Part shown: in pieces, positions 26,201-35,425 of the stretch
How the letters are laid out: each line of letters opens with the position of its first letter
How positions within the stretch are numbered: position 1 is the first letter of the stretch
Assembly (NCBI GenBank): GCA_965223035.1
Contig: OZ244980.1
Span: forward strand, 2,604,001 to 2,668,000
Direction of reading: 5' to 3'
Length of the DNA stretch: 64,000 nt
Source of the DNA: CAMDPA01 sp965223035
Lineage (GTDB): Bacteria > Pseudomonadota > Alphaproteobacteria > Rhizobiales > Hyphomicrobiaceae
Notes under the pieces: generated by a model
What the model saw: the letters and a program-made list of their open reading frames with translations, nothing else
Databases searched by the model: none
Told to the model about the DNA's origin: nothing
Position numbers and translations under genes: made by a program

Positions 26201-29200
26201 GCCATCGCCGTTGTCCTCAATGGTGTCCTCTCCGTCTCCACGGTTGAACACATAGGTGTCCGAGCCGTCACCACCTTCTAGATTATCGTCGCCGACACCA
26301 CCGGTCAGTGTGTCATCGCCATCGAGCGCACGCAGGGTGTCGTTTCCGGCACCACCGTCAAGCGCATTGGCGGCCGCCGTCCCCCTAATCACGTCGTCGC
26401 CATCGTTGGCCCGCACCGTTGAGATCCGTGCGCGCAAGTCCGCCATCGTCCAGATCGTATCATCGACACCCTGGTCCGCACTAACGATACGGATGGTCTC
26501 TATACCGGGCGAGCGGTCCGTACCCAGCGAGTTGAAGACCGTGATACGGTCAGTCGTGCCCGTAAAGGTGATGATCAGGGTGAGGCCTTCGCCGCGCGCC
26601 ACTTGGATCTCATCCGGCGCATAGCCGTAGATTTTGATGACATCGGCGCCTGCAGCATCACCAAAGTCCTCAACAGTATCCTGACCATCACCACGGTTAA
26701 ACACGTACGTGTCGGAGCCGGCACCACCGGACAACGTGTCGTTGCCGTCACCGCCGGTCAGCGTATCGTCGCCGTCGAGCCCGCGTAATGTGTCGTTGCC
26801 AACGCTTCCGACCAGCTTATCGGCGAAATCAAAGCCCTCGATCAGGTCATCGCCATCAGTGGTTTCAGCTGCCAAAATGCGCGAGCGCAGTTCGGCCATC
26901 GTCCAAATCGTATCGTTTGCCCCGCCACGGCCTTTGATCAGAATTTGCTCGATTTGATCCGAGTGGCTTCCGTCTAACGAATTTACAACCGTGATGCGGT
27001 CGGTCGTACCAACGAAAGTAATAACGATCGTCGCGCCGCTGCCCGGCGTGGCGCGCGCCACCTGCACCTGATCCGGCGCATAGCCGTGGATCTCGATGAC
27101 GTCGGCGCCCCAAAAACTGTTGCCATTGTCCTCGATCGTATCGTGGCCATCACCGCGATTGAACACGTAGGTGTCGCCGTACCAGCCACCACTTAGTGTG
27201 TCGTTGCCCGCGCCGCCAATGAGTAGGTCCTTGTCGCGGCCGCCTTCAAGACGATCATCGCCGACACCGCCGCTCAACGTGTCATTGCCGTCGAGCCCGC
27301 GCAGCGTGTCGTTGCCTTCGCCGCCGACCAGAAGATCGCCGGCGTCGGTGCCCTGGATTTCATCGTCGCCGTCGGTGAACGATCCACTCATGGCACGTTC
27401 GCGCATTTGCGCCATGGTCCAGACCGTGTCGTCAACGTCATCGTTCGCACTGACGATGCGGATCCGCTCGATTCCGTCGGCATGATCCTCACCCAGCGTA
27501 TTTATGATCGTGATGCGGTCGGTGGAGCCGGTGAAGGTGATCACAAGCGTGGTGTCGCCTGACCGTGCCACCTGGATCTGATCCGGCGTATAGCCATGGA
27601 TCGCGATCTCGTCGGTATCCCAGCGCCCGTTGTCCTCGATCGTGTCTTGACCGTCGCCGCGGCGGAACACGTAGGTGTCCGAGCCGTCGCCGCCCGACAG
27701 CGTGTCGTTGCCGGCCCCGCCGGTCAGCGTGTCCTCGCCCCCGAGCCCGCGCAAGGTGTCGTTGCCGGCGCCGCCGGTCAGCGGATCGCTGGCGTTGGTG
27801 CCCTCGATCACATCGTCGCCGGCGGTGGCCAGCGCCGCGAAAATTCGCGCGCGCAGCTGCGCCATGGTCCACACCGTGTCGTCGACATCATCGTCGGCGC
27901 TGACGATGCGGATGGTTTCGAGACCGTCGGCACGGTCCTCGCCCAATGTGTTGACGACCGTGATCCGGTCGGTGGAGCCGGTGAAGGTGATCACCAGCGT
28001 CGTGCTGCCCGAGCGTGCCACCTGAATCTGGTCCGGCGTATAGCCGTGGATCTCAATGACGTCGGTATCCCTGTCGCCATTGTCTTCAATGGTGTCCTGA
28101 CCATCGCCGCGGCGGAACACATAGGTGTCCGAGCCGTCGCCGCCTTCCAGCGTGTCGTTGCCCGTGCCGCCGACCATCCGGTCGTTGGAGCTGAAGCCAT
28201 AGATGGTGTCGTCGCCGTCGGTGGTCTCAGCGGCCAAGATGCGCGCCTGCAGGTCCGCCATGGTCCACACCGTGTCGTCGACATCATCGTCGGTGCTGAC
28301 GATGCGGATGGTTTCGAGACCGTCGGCACGGTCCTCGCCCAATGTGTTGACGACCGTGATCCGGTCGGTGGAGCCGGTGAAGGTGATCACCAGCGTGGCG
28401 CTGCCCGAGCGCGCCACCTGGATCTGATCCGGCGTGTAGCCGTGGATCTCGATGACGTCGGTATCCCGGCCGCCATTGTCTTCAATGGTGTCCTGACCAT
28501 CGCCGCGACGGAACACGTAGGTGTCCGAGCCGTCGCCGCCTTCCAGCGTGTCGTTGCCCGTACCGCCGGTCAGCGTGTCCTCGCCCCCGAGCCCGCGCAA
28601 GGTGTCGTTGCCGGCGCCGCCGGTCAGCGGATCGCTGGCGTTGGTGCCCTCGATCACATCGTCGCCGGCGGTGGCCAGCGCCGCGAAAATTCGCGCGCGC
28701 AGCTGCGCCATGGTCCACACCGTGTCGTCGACATCATCGTCGGCGCTGACGATGCGGATGGTTTCGATACCGTCGGCACGGTCCTCGCCCAATGTGTTGA
28801 CGACCGTGATCCGGTCGGTGGAGCCGGTGAAGGTGATCACCAATGTGGCGCTACCCGAGCGTGCCACCTGGATCTGATCCGGCGTATAGCCGTGGATCTC
28901 GATGACGTCGGTATCCCGGCCGCCATTGTCTTCAATGGTGTCCTGACCGTCGCCGCGACGGAACACGTAGGTGTCCGAGCCGTCGCCGCCTTCCAGCGTG
29001 TCGTTGCCAACCCCGCCGGTCAGCGTGTCCTCGCCCCCGAGCCCGCGCAAGGTGTCGTTGCCGGCGCCGCCGGTCAGCGGATCGCTGGCGTTGGTGCCCT
29101 CGATCACATCGTCGCCGGCGGTGGCCAGCGCCGCGAAAATCCGCGCGCGCAGCTGCGCCATGGTCCACACCGTGTCGTCGACATCGTCGTCGGCGCTGAC

Positions 29201-32002
29201 GATGCGGATGGTTTCGATACCGTCGGCACGGTCCTCGCCCAATGTGTTGACGATCGTGACCCGGTCGGTGGAGCCGGTGAAGGTGATCACCAGCGTGGCG
29301 CTGCCCGAGCGTGCCACCTGAATCTGGTCCGGCGTGTAGCCGTGGATCTCGATGACGTCGGTATCCCGGCCGCCATTGTCCTCGATCGTGTCCTGACCAT
29401 CGCCGCGGCGGAATACATAGGTGTCCGAGCCGTCGCCGCCTTCCAGCGTGTCGTTGCCTTTGCCGCCGACCATCCGGTCGTTGGAAAAGAAGCCGTGGAT
29501 GGTGTCGTCCCCGTCGGTGGTCTCAGCGGCCAAGATGCGCGCGCGCAATTGCGCCATGGTCCACACGGTGTCATCCGCGTCGCCGGTGCCGACGATCCGG
29601 ATCTGCTCGACGCCGTCGCCGCGGTCCTCGTCCAAGGTGTTGATGATCGTGATCCGGTCGGTGGAGCCCGTGAAGGTGATGATCAGCGTGGCGCCTGTGC
29701 CGGGCGTCGACCGCGCAACATGGATCTGATCCGGCGTATAGCCATGGATTTCGATGACGTCGGTATCCCCCCAGCCATTGTCTTCAATGGTGTCCTGACC
29801 GTCGCCGCGGCGGAACACGTAGGTGTCCGAGCCGTCGCCGCCTTCCAGCGTGTCGTTGCCTTTGCCGCCGACCATCCGGTCGTTGGAAAAGAAGCCGTGG
29901 ATGGTGTCGTCCCCATCGGTGGTTTCGGCGGCCAAGATGCGCGCGCGCAATTGCGCCATGGTCCACACGGTGTCGTCCGCGTCGCCGGTGCCGATGATCC
30001 GGATCTGCTCGATGCCGTCGGCACGGTCCTCGCCCAATGTGTTGATGATCGTGATCCGGTCGGTGGAGCCCGTGAAGGTGATGACCAGCGTGGTGCCTGT
30101 GCCGGGCGTCAACCGCGCAACATGAATCTGATCTGGCGTATAGCCATGGATCTCGATCACATCCCGATCGCCGTCGCCATTGTCTTCAATGGTGTCCTGG
30201 CCGTCGCCGCGGTTGAACACATAGGTGTCCGAGCCGTCGCCGCCCGACAGCGTATCGTTGCCGGTGCCGGCGATGATCAGGTCATCGGCGCTGGTGGTCT
30301 CGGCGCCACTGCGGTTATTGAGATTGGTGATGGTGTCGGCGCCATCGGTGCCCAGCGCGAGATAGTCGACATTGGCGAGCTTGAGGGCGTAGGCGCGAAT
30401 GTCCTCATCCTCGATGTCGGCGAAGGCGGTGGCGAGCAGTGATTTCAGCGTGCGTGGATTGCCGTCGGCAAAATCGTACAGCGCGCCACGCAGCACCGTG
30501 ACCATCAGGTTCAGGTAAGCCTTGGCCTCGGGCAGGGTGTCTGGGCAATTGGCGACGACGCGACCGAGAGCCACGGTGAAGTCACCCGCGAATAAGTCGA
30601 ACGCCGAAAAATAGCCCAGAAAGACGAGTGCAGTGAAAGGATTGTTCTGCAATTCATCGAACGTTCCTCCCCGCAATAGCTCGCTCCCCGGGACATTGGC
30701 GAGCACCCGCAGCATCAAGGCGCTGGCGAGATCATCGAAGCTGGCGTTGATTACCGCGCCATAGCGCGCGCCGATGGTCGGGCTGCCGCGGTCGCGGAAC
30801 TCCGTGCCGTAAAACTTTTCCAGGAACGCCACCTCGCGCGCATCGACGGTGGCGCCGCGGCCGCCGGCGGCCACGCCGCTGACGCCGGCCCACTCGAACA
30901 GAATGGCGTTGAACACATCGGCGATGCGGCCGGCCGACAGGGTGCTGGCGTCACGCACGAAGTCTTCCATCAATTGCCGCAGCGCGGCGTTTTGCGACAT
31001 CGCGTAGTCGAGATGGGTCAGGCGGCCGTAGCCGTGCAGACTGGGAAGTTTGCGAATGTCATCGGGGATCACCGTGCCGGGCGGCGGCGTCCAGCGGGTC
31101 AGCACCGAGCTTTGCGCAAAATAGGCGGCCCCGACCAGGGTGTGGCTGCCATCCGACTTTCCGACGCGCCCGGAATAGCGGATCTCGTTGCCGTTGTTTT
31201 CTTGCCGCACCTCGCGCCGGTCAAGGCCGATTGAGACGATGTTGTGGTCGGCCAGCGTGCTGACCTCGTTCGGCGTGGAGATGCCGTCACCGTTGAGATC
31301 GCGCCAGATCCGCAGCTGGGCAAAGGCCGGGTCGTTGGCGTCGATGACGCCATCGCCATTCGAATCGAGTTTAGCCAGCTCGGTAAAGCCGTCGTCCTCC
31401 AGGTTGCCGAACAGCTCACCGATGCCGGAGGCGACGCCGTCGCCATTTTTGTCGCGGAACAAAAAGCCGTCGTCGGGCGCCGCCCAGCCGGTCTTTTCGG
31501 CAAACCCGTCCTCGTCGAAGTCGAAATAGGCCTGGGAATTGGCGAGCGAGACCAGCTCGATGCCATCGCCATCAAGATCGATGACCAGCGGGTCCTTCGG
31601 TGGGGTGGGTGGATCGGAGGGAAACTTTCTAGGCGGTGGCGGGGGCTCTTCACACTGGATTTCGTTAGGATCAATTTTGGGTGGCACAAGCTCCCAGCCC
31701 ATAGCCCGCTGATTATTGTAAAGCAAGGTGGCTTCAATCGCGTCTCTTTTGAAGACCCAGAATTCCTCATGCGTAAGCGATGCAAATCCGGCAGCTTCCA
31801 AAACCGAGTCTAGTTTTTTGAGGAGTTTTGACCATTCAAACCTGCCAATAATGCTTATCCAAACGTTTGAGGCAAGTTCAGAAACGCTCCCAGACTTCTC
31901 GATGGCCCTACCTATCATTCTTTCATACTTTTCACCTTCACTGTAGAGCAAATCAACCGCTTTTCGACGATATTCATTGATTATTGCGCAACGTGTTGAC
32001 AC
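23282..32002 (-). CDS. Giant RTX repeat protein, type I secretion substrate (2906 aa)
   Basis: Start GTG at 32002 with AAGGAG six bases upstream. Residues 1-130 are a unique helical region with a Pro-rich end. Residues about 138-260 carry EF-hand-like Ca2+ loops (DLDGDGIEL, DFDEDGFAE, DKNGDGVAS, DSNGDGVID, DLNGDGIST). A helical domain follows to about 560. Then come 15 long units, each with nonapeptides (GGAGNDTLRG), GSDTYVF-RRGDGQDTIEDNG, a beta-rich PF06594-type part (TLVITFTGSTDRITVVNTLG) and WTMAQLRARI. The final block (GADADTFVFKSDFGADTITD FDSD) ends in DDFRFVA, a typical uncleaved T1SS signal. No enzymatic domain was recognised, so adhesin, bacteriocin-like protein and toxin all remain possible. 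The frame is unbroken over 8.7 kb. Confidence 0.93.
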   Translation of the reverse strand: MSTRCAIINEYRRKAVDLLYSEGEKYERMIGRAIEKSGSVSELASNVWISIIGRFEWSKLLKKLDSVLEAAGFASLTHEEFWVFKRDAIEATLLYNNQRAMGWELVPPKIDPNEIQCEEPPPPPRKFPSDPPTPPKDPLVIDLDGDGIELVSLANSQAYFDFDEDGFAEKTGWAAPDDGFLFRDKNGDGVASGIGELFGNLEDDGFTELAKLDSNGDGVIDANDPAFAQLRIWRDLNGDGISTPNEVSTLADHNIVSIGLDRREVRQENNGNEIRYSGRVGKSDGSHTLVGAAYFAQSSVLTRWTPPPGTVIPDDIRKLPSLHGYGRLTHLDYAMSQNAALRQLMEDFVRDASTLSAGRIADVFNAILFEWAGVSGVAAGGRGATVDAREVAFLEKFYGTEFRDRGSPTIGARYGAVINASFDDLASALMLRVLANVPGSELLRGGTFDELQNNPFTALVFLGYFSAFDLFAGDFTVALGRVVANCPDTLPEAKAYLNLMVTVLRGALYDFADGNPRTLKSLLATAFADIEDEDIRAYALKLANVDYLALGTDGADTITNLNNRSGAETTSADDLIIAGTGNDTLSGGDGSDTYVFNRGDGQDTIEDNGDGDRDVIEIHGYTPDQIHVARLTPGTGTTLVITFTGSTDRITIINTLGEDRADGIEQIRIIGTGDADDTVWTMAQLRARILAAETTDGDDTIHGFFSNDRMVGGKGNDTLEGGDGSDTYVFRRGDGQDTIEDNGWGDTDVIEIHGYTPDQIHVARSTPGTGATLIITFTGSTDRITIINTLDEDRGDGVEQIRIVGTGDADDTVWTMAQLRARILAAETTDGDDTIHGFFSNDRMVGGKGNDTLEGGDGSDTYVFRRGDGQDTIEDNGGRDTDVIEIHGYTPDQIQVARSGSATLVITFTGSTDRVTIVNTLGEDRADGIETIRIVSADDDVDDTVWTMAQLRARIFAALATAGDDVIEGTNASDPLTGGAGNDTLRGLGGEDTLTGGVGNDTLEGGDGSDTYVFRRGDGQDTIEDNGGRDTDVIEIHGYTPDQIQVARSGSATLVITFTGSTDRITVVNTLGEDRADGIETIRIVSADDDVDDTVWTMAQLRARIFAALATAGDDVIEGTNASDPLTGGAGNDTLRGLGGEDTLTGGTGNDTLEGGDGSDTYVFRRGDGQDTIEDNGGRDTDVIEIHGYTPDQIQVARSGSATLVITFTGSTDRITVVNTLGEDRADGLETIRIVSTDDDVDDTVWTMADLQARILAAETTDGDDTIYGFSSNDRMVGGTGNDTLEGGDGSDTYVFRRGDGQDTIEDNGDRDTDVIEIHGYTPDQIQVARSGSTTLVITFTGSTDRITVVNTLGEDRADGLETIRIVSADDDVDDTVWTMAQLRARIFAALATAGDDVIEGTNASDPLTGGAGNDTLRGLGGEDTLTGGAGNDTLSGGDGSDTYVFRRGDGQDTIEDNGRWDTDEIAIHGYTPDQIQVARSGDTTLVITFTGSTDRITIINTLGEDHADGIERIRIVSANDDVDDTVWTMAQMRERAMSGSFTDGDDEIQGTDAGDLLVGGEGNDTLRGLDGNDTLSGGVGDDRLEGGRDKDLLIGGAGNDTLSGGWYGDTYVFNRGDGHDTIEDNGNSFWGADVIEIHGYAPDQVQVARATPGSGATIVITFVGTTDRITVVNSLDGSHSDQIEQILIKGRGGANDTIWTMAELRSRILAAETTDGDDLIEGFDFADKLVGSVGNDTLRGLDGDDTLTGGDGNDTLSGGAGSDTYVFNRGDGQDTVEDFGDAAGADVIKIYGYAPDEIQVARGEGLTLIITFTGTTDRITVFNSLGTDRSPGIETIRIVSADQGVDDTIWTMADLRARISTVRANDGDDVIRGTAAANALDGGAGNDTLRALDGDDTLTGGVGDDNLEGGDGSDTYVFNRGDGEDTIEDNGDGDLDVLEIHGYTPDQVQVVRRDGATLVITFAGTTDQIRVVNALGADRADGIEQIRIKGTNGADDTVWTMAQLRARIFAALATDGYDYISGTNASDPLTGGAGNDTLRGLEGEDTLTGGAGNDDLYGGDGSDTYVFRRGDGQDRIRDDGGASDVIEIRGYMPDQVQFARSGTSLVITFTGSTDQITVANTLSKYSSDGLIEQIRIVSANDDVDDTVWAMADVRGLIFAALATAGDDRIEGTSGSELLVGGGGNDTLRGHSGADTLTGGVGNDTLEGGYGSDTYVFRRGDGQDTIEDSGGQDTDVIEIHGYTPDQVQVAHLGNTLVITFTGSTDRITIVNGLGGGYADRIEQIRIVSADEGVDDTIWTMADVSRLIFAALATDGDDVIEGTSGGEPLVGGAGNDTLRGLYGADTLTGGTGNDTLEGGRGSDTYVFNRGDGQDTVEDNGSFETDVIEIHGYTPDQVQVARSGTSLVITFTGSTDRITVVNGFGGSYGDRIERIRVVSADEEVDDTVWTMTDVSRLIFAALATDGDDVIEGTSGSEPLVGGAGNDILRGLGGWDTLTGGAGNDTLEGGDGSDSYVFHRGDGQDTITDRGTRTTSGGDDSITIHGYAPDQVQVARGPGMTLVITFSGSSDRITVNNALGSDDRDQIERIWIVSADEDVADTMWSIADLRARALSGTFTAGDDVVAGTSDSEPIMGGAGNDTLRGLDGDDVLFGGAGNDRLEGGDGSDRYVFNVGDGEDTIEDNGSGDSDEIVIYEHSPYFMQLSREGGDTLVITLVDWTGRNTVDDRIRIVNALVNDEADGIETVRFVSFRDGSRDLAFTMADLRARLLASETTDGDDIISGFFTNDTLDGGAGNDTLDGGAGNDSLDGAAGNDTLDGGAGNDTLTGGADADTFVFKSDFGADTITDFDSDADVIEFASQVFANFAAVQAAMAEVGTSVVITVDDDNTLTLNNTRMADLTADDFRFVA
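23500..30290 (-). repeat. Tandem coding repeats of the RTX gene
   Basis: 15 units marked by SDTYVF or a variant. Spacing varies with the number of nonapeptides. The units between 27.5 and 30.2 kb are nearly identical at DNA level, with whole phrases repeated; those at 23.9-27.4 kb are diverged. The region is therefore homogenised at its 5' coding side and prone to copy-number change or misassembly. Confidence 0.9.
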
Positions 32003-32045
32003 TTTTAGCTCCTTTTAATTCGCAGTTAACACACTTGTTGGCAAT

Positions 32046-32894
32046 TCATTTTGAGATACCAAGCGCCTTTCTCGCAGCTAGCAGGCAATGCTTGTCAAAA
32101 AGCAAGCTCTGAAGATATATCAGTCCACGCAAGATTTTATCTTCATCTATACTCCACCCATATTTTTTGCGTGATTTTTTGAATATCTGCCATAGCTCTC
32201 CAGCATCAGAAGCGATTAAGCTGATTGGATCGCAAAGTACACCTACATGAGCGAAGAAGAATTGTGCTGAATTGAGATTTTTTTTCAATTGCTCAAAACG
32301 CAATGACAACTCTTTGGGTAACGCATCAGGCTTGGGGACATCGATCGCGAAGAATGGATTAAATCCGTGATCTACAAGCGCCTTAAACGTTTCGATGTAC
32401 TGAGTGAGATTGCGTTTCTGTTTTTCCGTCAATTGTGAAATTGTAAGCTTGGACCCGGCCAAATCTGTAAATGGCCCAAAATAATGACGCTTAAGAAAGC
32501 CCTTAAAGGCTTCGCGGAAGAGCTGCTTCTCTTGAGCGTCTTGGATCCTATGTCCCGCCAGAAACGTCTTACTCAAAAGGATGTCCAAAATTTTGTCATG
32601 ACCGAGATAAGCCGCCTTGCGAAGGACGTTTTCCCTGTTGGATAATCCAGGATGGCCATAGGTCAATCCACGCTCGACGAGGCACTTGATGGCATCCACA
32701 TCATTGGCCTCCACATAAGATCCGATTTCGCTGATGCGAGGCTCGTCCCTGCCCTCACAGCTCGCTTGTGCGAACACCATGCCTAGGTTCGCCATCGAGA
32801 ATATGGCCATCATAAAGGCTGCAAATTCTCGGATATAGCTTCGTCGGATCAATTCAATTTCCCGCCGCATAATGCGACCTCGTATTTCAACCAT
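32046..32894 (-). CDS. Secreted ankyrin-like repeat protein, first gene of the RTX cluster
   Basis: 282 residues from ATG 32894, preceded by GGGAAGG; an upstream extension is open but lacks a ribosome site. The N-terminal basic stretch and hydrophobic core (FAAFMMAIFSMANLGMVFAQ) form a signal peptide with cleavage near AQA-SC. The mature protein starts with ankyrin-like units (ISEIGSYVEANDVDAIKCLV and NVLRKAAYLGHDKILDILLS) and continues as a helical, Lys-rich domain with no known family. It lies 43 bp before the RTX gene on the same strand, so it is probably co-expressed. A periplasmic protective or accessory role for the RTX protein is conceivable but not shown. Confidence 0.75.
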   Translation of the reverse strand: MVEIRGRIMRREIELIRRSYIREFAAFMMAIFSMANLGMVFAQASCEGRDEPRISEIGSYVEANDVDAIKCLVERGLTYGHPGLSNRENVLRKAAYLGHDKILDILLSKTFLAGHRIQDAQEKQLFREAFKGFLKRHYFGPFTDLAGSKLTISQLTEKQKRNLTQYIETFKALVDHGFNPFFAIDVPKPDALPKELSLRFEQLKKNLNSAQFFFAHVGVLCDPISLIASDAGELWQIFKKSRKKYGWSIDEDKILRGLIYLQSLLFDKHCLLAARKALGISK

Positions 32895-32911
32895 CACGCA
32901 ACCTTCCCTAG

Positions 32912-33391
32912 TTAATGCTGCGCTTTGGGCGCAGGCAGCGACATCATCGTAGCGAGACGTCCCGTCCTCGACTCCGACCAATTGTTCGCTGCGTTAGAAC
33001 GTAGCATTAATTCGGCTGTGCAAAAAACGTGGGCTGCGCTCACCATCGCGAAGGTGCCGACGATGTATTCACCGACCGAGCAGACGATGAAGCCGACCGG
33101 CTCCTCGCCGATTTCCGCGACGATAACGGCCCACCATTGCGGGGTGGTGATCGCGTTGCCGATGAAGTGGTCGCGCTTGTCCATGCTGAATGGGGTGCTG
33201 CGAAACCGGCCTTCTTCATGGGCTTCGATCGACAGAACACGGGTACGGGCGACATCCTCGTCACGGGTGGCGAACCGGACGCGTAGTTTTTGGTGGGTCC
33301 GTGAGGGCGCAGCCGCTGTCGGGACCTGGTTGCGGTGATTGTCGACGCCGCTGTGCGGACGGTCGCCTAGCGCTGGTGGGTGTTGCGTCAC
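32912..33391 (-). pseudogene. GNAT-type acetyltransferase fragment
   Basis: The central part reads RVRFATRDEDVARTRVLSIE, STPFSMDKRDHFIGNAITTP and WWAVIVAEIGEEPVGFIVCS, the first helices and strands of a GNAT fold. The acetyl-CoA loop (R/Q-x-x-G-x-G/A) is missing. After CTAELMLRSN the sequence loses similarity. The gene is interpreted as a 3'-truncated remnant. It is read in the same direction as the ankyrin gene and ends 18 bp before it. Confidence 0.45.
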
Positions 33392-33852
33392 GCTGGCCGC
33401 GCCCCCTCAATGTCGTCCGCCATCGTCCCGCCGTTCATGGCACGCCCCGACCTGGCCGCAAGGGATGGGTTTGCAGACACACCGATGGGCGCCTGAGGGG
33501 AGCCGTGACAACGCACGCAAGATGATGATCGCTGCTGAAATGAAGAGCCACGTTCCGCCCTTCAACGGAAGCGCGGCGATGCCCCAGAAGCGCCTGGTGC
33601 TCAAGCCCCATCCCCGCCGCGACGCTCGGTTCTCGGTCCGGTCGGCTCGCAACCGCGATGGGATGCGGCACGCGCGAAATGACGGGAAGCTTTTGATTGA
33701 CTAACATGCGTGTAATGTCTGGTAGCAATCAATCTGTATACCAACTAAAGTTAGCAATGCGGCTCATGCTGGTCAACACCTTTGTCATGCAACGACAGAC
33801 AGCGAATCTCGCTTCACGCACCTTCTTACACGTGTTTCGAGCGCGCTTGGGT
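33392..33852. other. Stretch without a recognisable gene
   Basis: Overlapping open frames of 80-120 codons occur on both strands, but none has protein-like character or a ribosome site. From 33700 the DNA becomes AT-rich. I see nothing to annotate. Confidence 0.5.
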
Positions 33853-34047
33853 TTAATGTGATGTTGAACTATTAAGAGCACCTCCGCTGAATTTGTAGGA
33901 TTGCGCAAAAAAGCCTATGGCTTCGATGTCGGCGACATTTTTGGCATCCAAAATGACGGCCTGGCCAATGCGCTCCGTGCTGGCCCCAGCTTGTTTGGCC
34001 ACATACGCTCCCGCCGCCACCGCGGCGATGTCGATCAGCCAGCGCAT
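33853..34047 (-). CDS. Small protein of unknown function
   Basis: 64 residues from the ATG at 34047: a short hydrophobic N-terminus (MRWLIDIAAVAAGAYVAKQA) and then GASTERIGQAVILDAKNVAD IEAIGFFAQSYKFSGG. It has the look of a small phage or envelope protein. No family is known to me. The frame is open further upstream (to 34149) without a convincing start. Confidence 0.4.
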   Translation of the reverse strand: MRWLIDIAAVAAGAYVAKQAGASTERIGQAVILDAKNVADIEAIGFFAQSYKFSGGALNSSTSH

Positions 34048-34329
34048 TGGGGGCCCGCCGGCGCGGTGCGGCGCGCTGATCGACCGACGACATCGCTCCA
34101 TATGCCGCACGAATAACAATCCAAAATGAATTAATATAATATCTGTCAAGATAGTATACTCATCGACCGGGCTCGCGGCTCACCACTGCGGTCTGGGCAA
34201 AGCACTTGTTCTAAATGACGCGCCGCCGACGCCCGCCGTCGACCCCCTTGATGCCGCTCAAATCGGAAATCTGCTGTACGCATTTGTTCGACCGGTATTT
34301 CAACTCACCGAAGTTCACGCAGTGCGCGC

Positions 34330-34750
34330 AAAACCCGAAGCGATGACCGTTCCAAGGCCAAAGCGTTCTTGGCCGTGTTCGGCGACAAAATCTCGATCGA
34401 CACCAAGGTCACACGGTTGGAAGGACCCGCAGCTAAAGGCGCACGCTTGGCAGGCGCGGTGCCGCATGGTCATAAGAACAGCCAGACGTGTGTTGCCGGG
34501 TTGCGGTGCTCACGACCAACGGCACCATGGGTCGTTCCTGGCGGTATCGACCGGGTTGCCTTCGGCATCTCCATCGAAACGCAGCTTGCAGCGACGTTGC
34601 CACACGGCGATGTCGTCATTGCTGACAATCTTAAGGTGCACGATTCGGCCAAGGCCAAAGCAGTGCTTGCCGCGAATGGCGCGTGGTTCCTGTTTGTGCC
34701 GCCTTACGCGCCTGATCTCAATCCGGTCGAATGGGCCTTATCGAACGATA
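34330..34750 (+). pseudogene. IS630-family transposase fragment
   Basis: DDE_3-type sequence in one frame: KISIDTKVTRLEG, ARLAGAVPHGH, CVAGLR, APWVVPGGIDRVAF, TLPHGDVVIADNLKVHDSAK and LFVPPYAPDLNPVEWALS. The last phrase contains the final DxxE region, after which the match ends. The N-terminal third is missing (about 34200-34330 shows nothing). It is a truncated remnant with no intact ends. Confidence 0.8.
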
Positions 34751-35055
34751 TGATTTCCTAGAAAATCGCGATTATTGACTTTTCTTTGCCTTCGGGAAAA
34801 AAGTCCTCGCGGGGTCGTCTGTTCAAGGGATACCATTTCGCGCTCGTTAAGACCAAGCCGCTGGGCAAGGTCGAGCGCAACGACCGGGGTCGCCCACCGC
34901 GCGTCGTGGCCGCAGCGCTCTGGGTAGCAAGCCCGCACACGGTATGTCGCAGAGTATGTTGCAGATTTTTGCGCACTGCGTCGCAGGTTTTTCCCGATCT
35001 TTGCCGCAAGTTTCCGGATTTGCACAGGTTTTGCTTCCCGCCAATCGACACGCAA
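34738..35055 (-). other. Unrecognised open frame
   Basis: 105 codons with a basic composition; a segment (TPVVALDLAQRLGLNEREMV SLE) could be a helix-turn-helix. There is no clear ribosome site and no neighbours in the same direction. Kept only as a possibility. Confidence 0.2.
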
Positions 35056-35167
35056 AAGATCGGCTTGGCATCAATGGATTACGGGTGATCGCGAAATTCG
35101 CTTGGGTTTTGCTTGGTGCGGCAGTTTCCGCAAAGCGGGGTATAAGGCGTGTTTTGCCTCGCCGAAC

Positions 35168-35248
35168 TCTCGATCATCGCGCCTTAAATCGGAACCGGCG
35201 CAATTGGAACCGGCGTTGCGGTTCCGATTTAAGGCGCGATGATCGAGA
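35168..35248 (+). repeat. MITE-like repeat, copy R5 (second hairpin only)
   Basis: A long palindrome: TCTCGATCATCGCGCCTTAA ... TTAAGGCGCGATGATCGAGA with a short asymmetric loop (GGCGCAATTGGAACCGGC). It corresponds to the second hairpin of R1-R4; the first hairpin and the CTAG borders are absent. The 35249-35425 interval shows no gene. Confidence 0.8.
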
Positions 35249-35425
35249 TCCCATGCACGCTAAGCTGGCCATGGCTGTCACGGGCCGGGACCAGCACCAA
35301 CAGCGCGTTAGGGGCTGGAAGACAACTGAAGCAGCCACTGAATCAATGGCAACCGATAAAAACCGCGCGCAAAGCGGACTGACAAATGACTGAGACGCTC
35401 ACGCCGCTACGAAACCGCTGCAGGT

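Noticed and set aside
23500..30290. Regular repeats that could suggest a CRISPR array
   Set aside because: Units are 300-500 bp, coding and without short spacers; they are RTX repeats.
27596..30442. 948-codon plus-strand open frame opposite the RTX gene
   Set aside because: It is an antisense by-product of the RTX repeat codon pattern; the sequence is a repetition of the same phrases in reverse, with no domain, and lies wholly within the 2906-residue gene.
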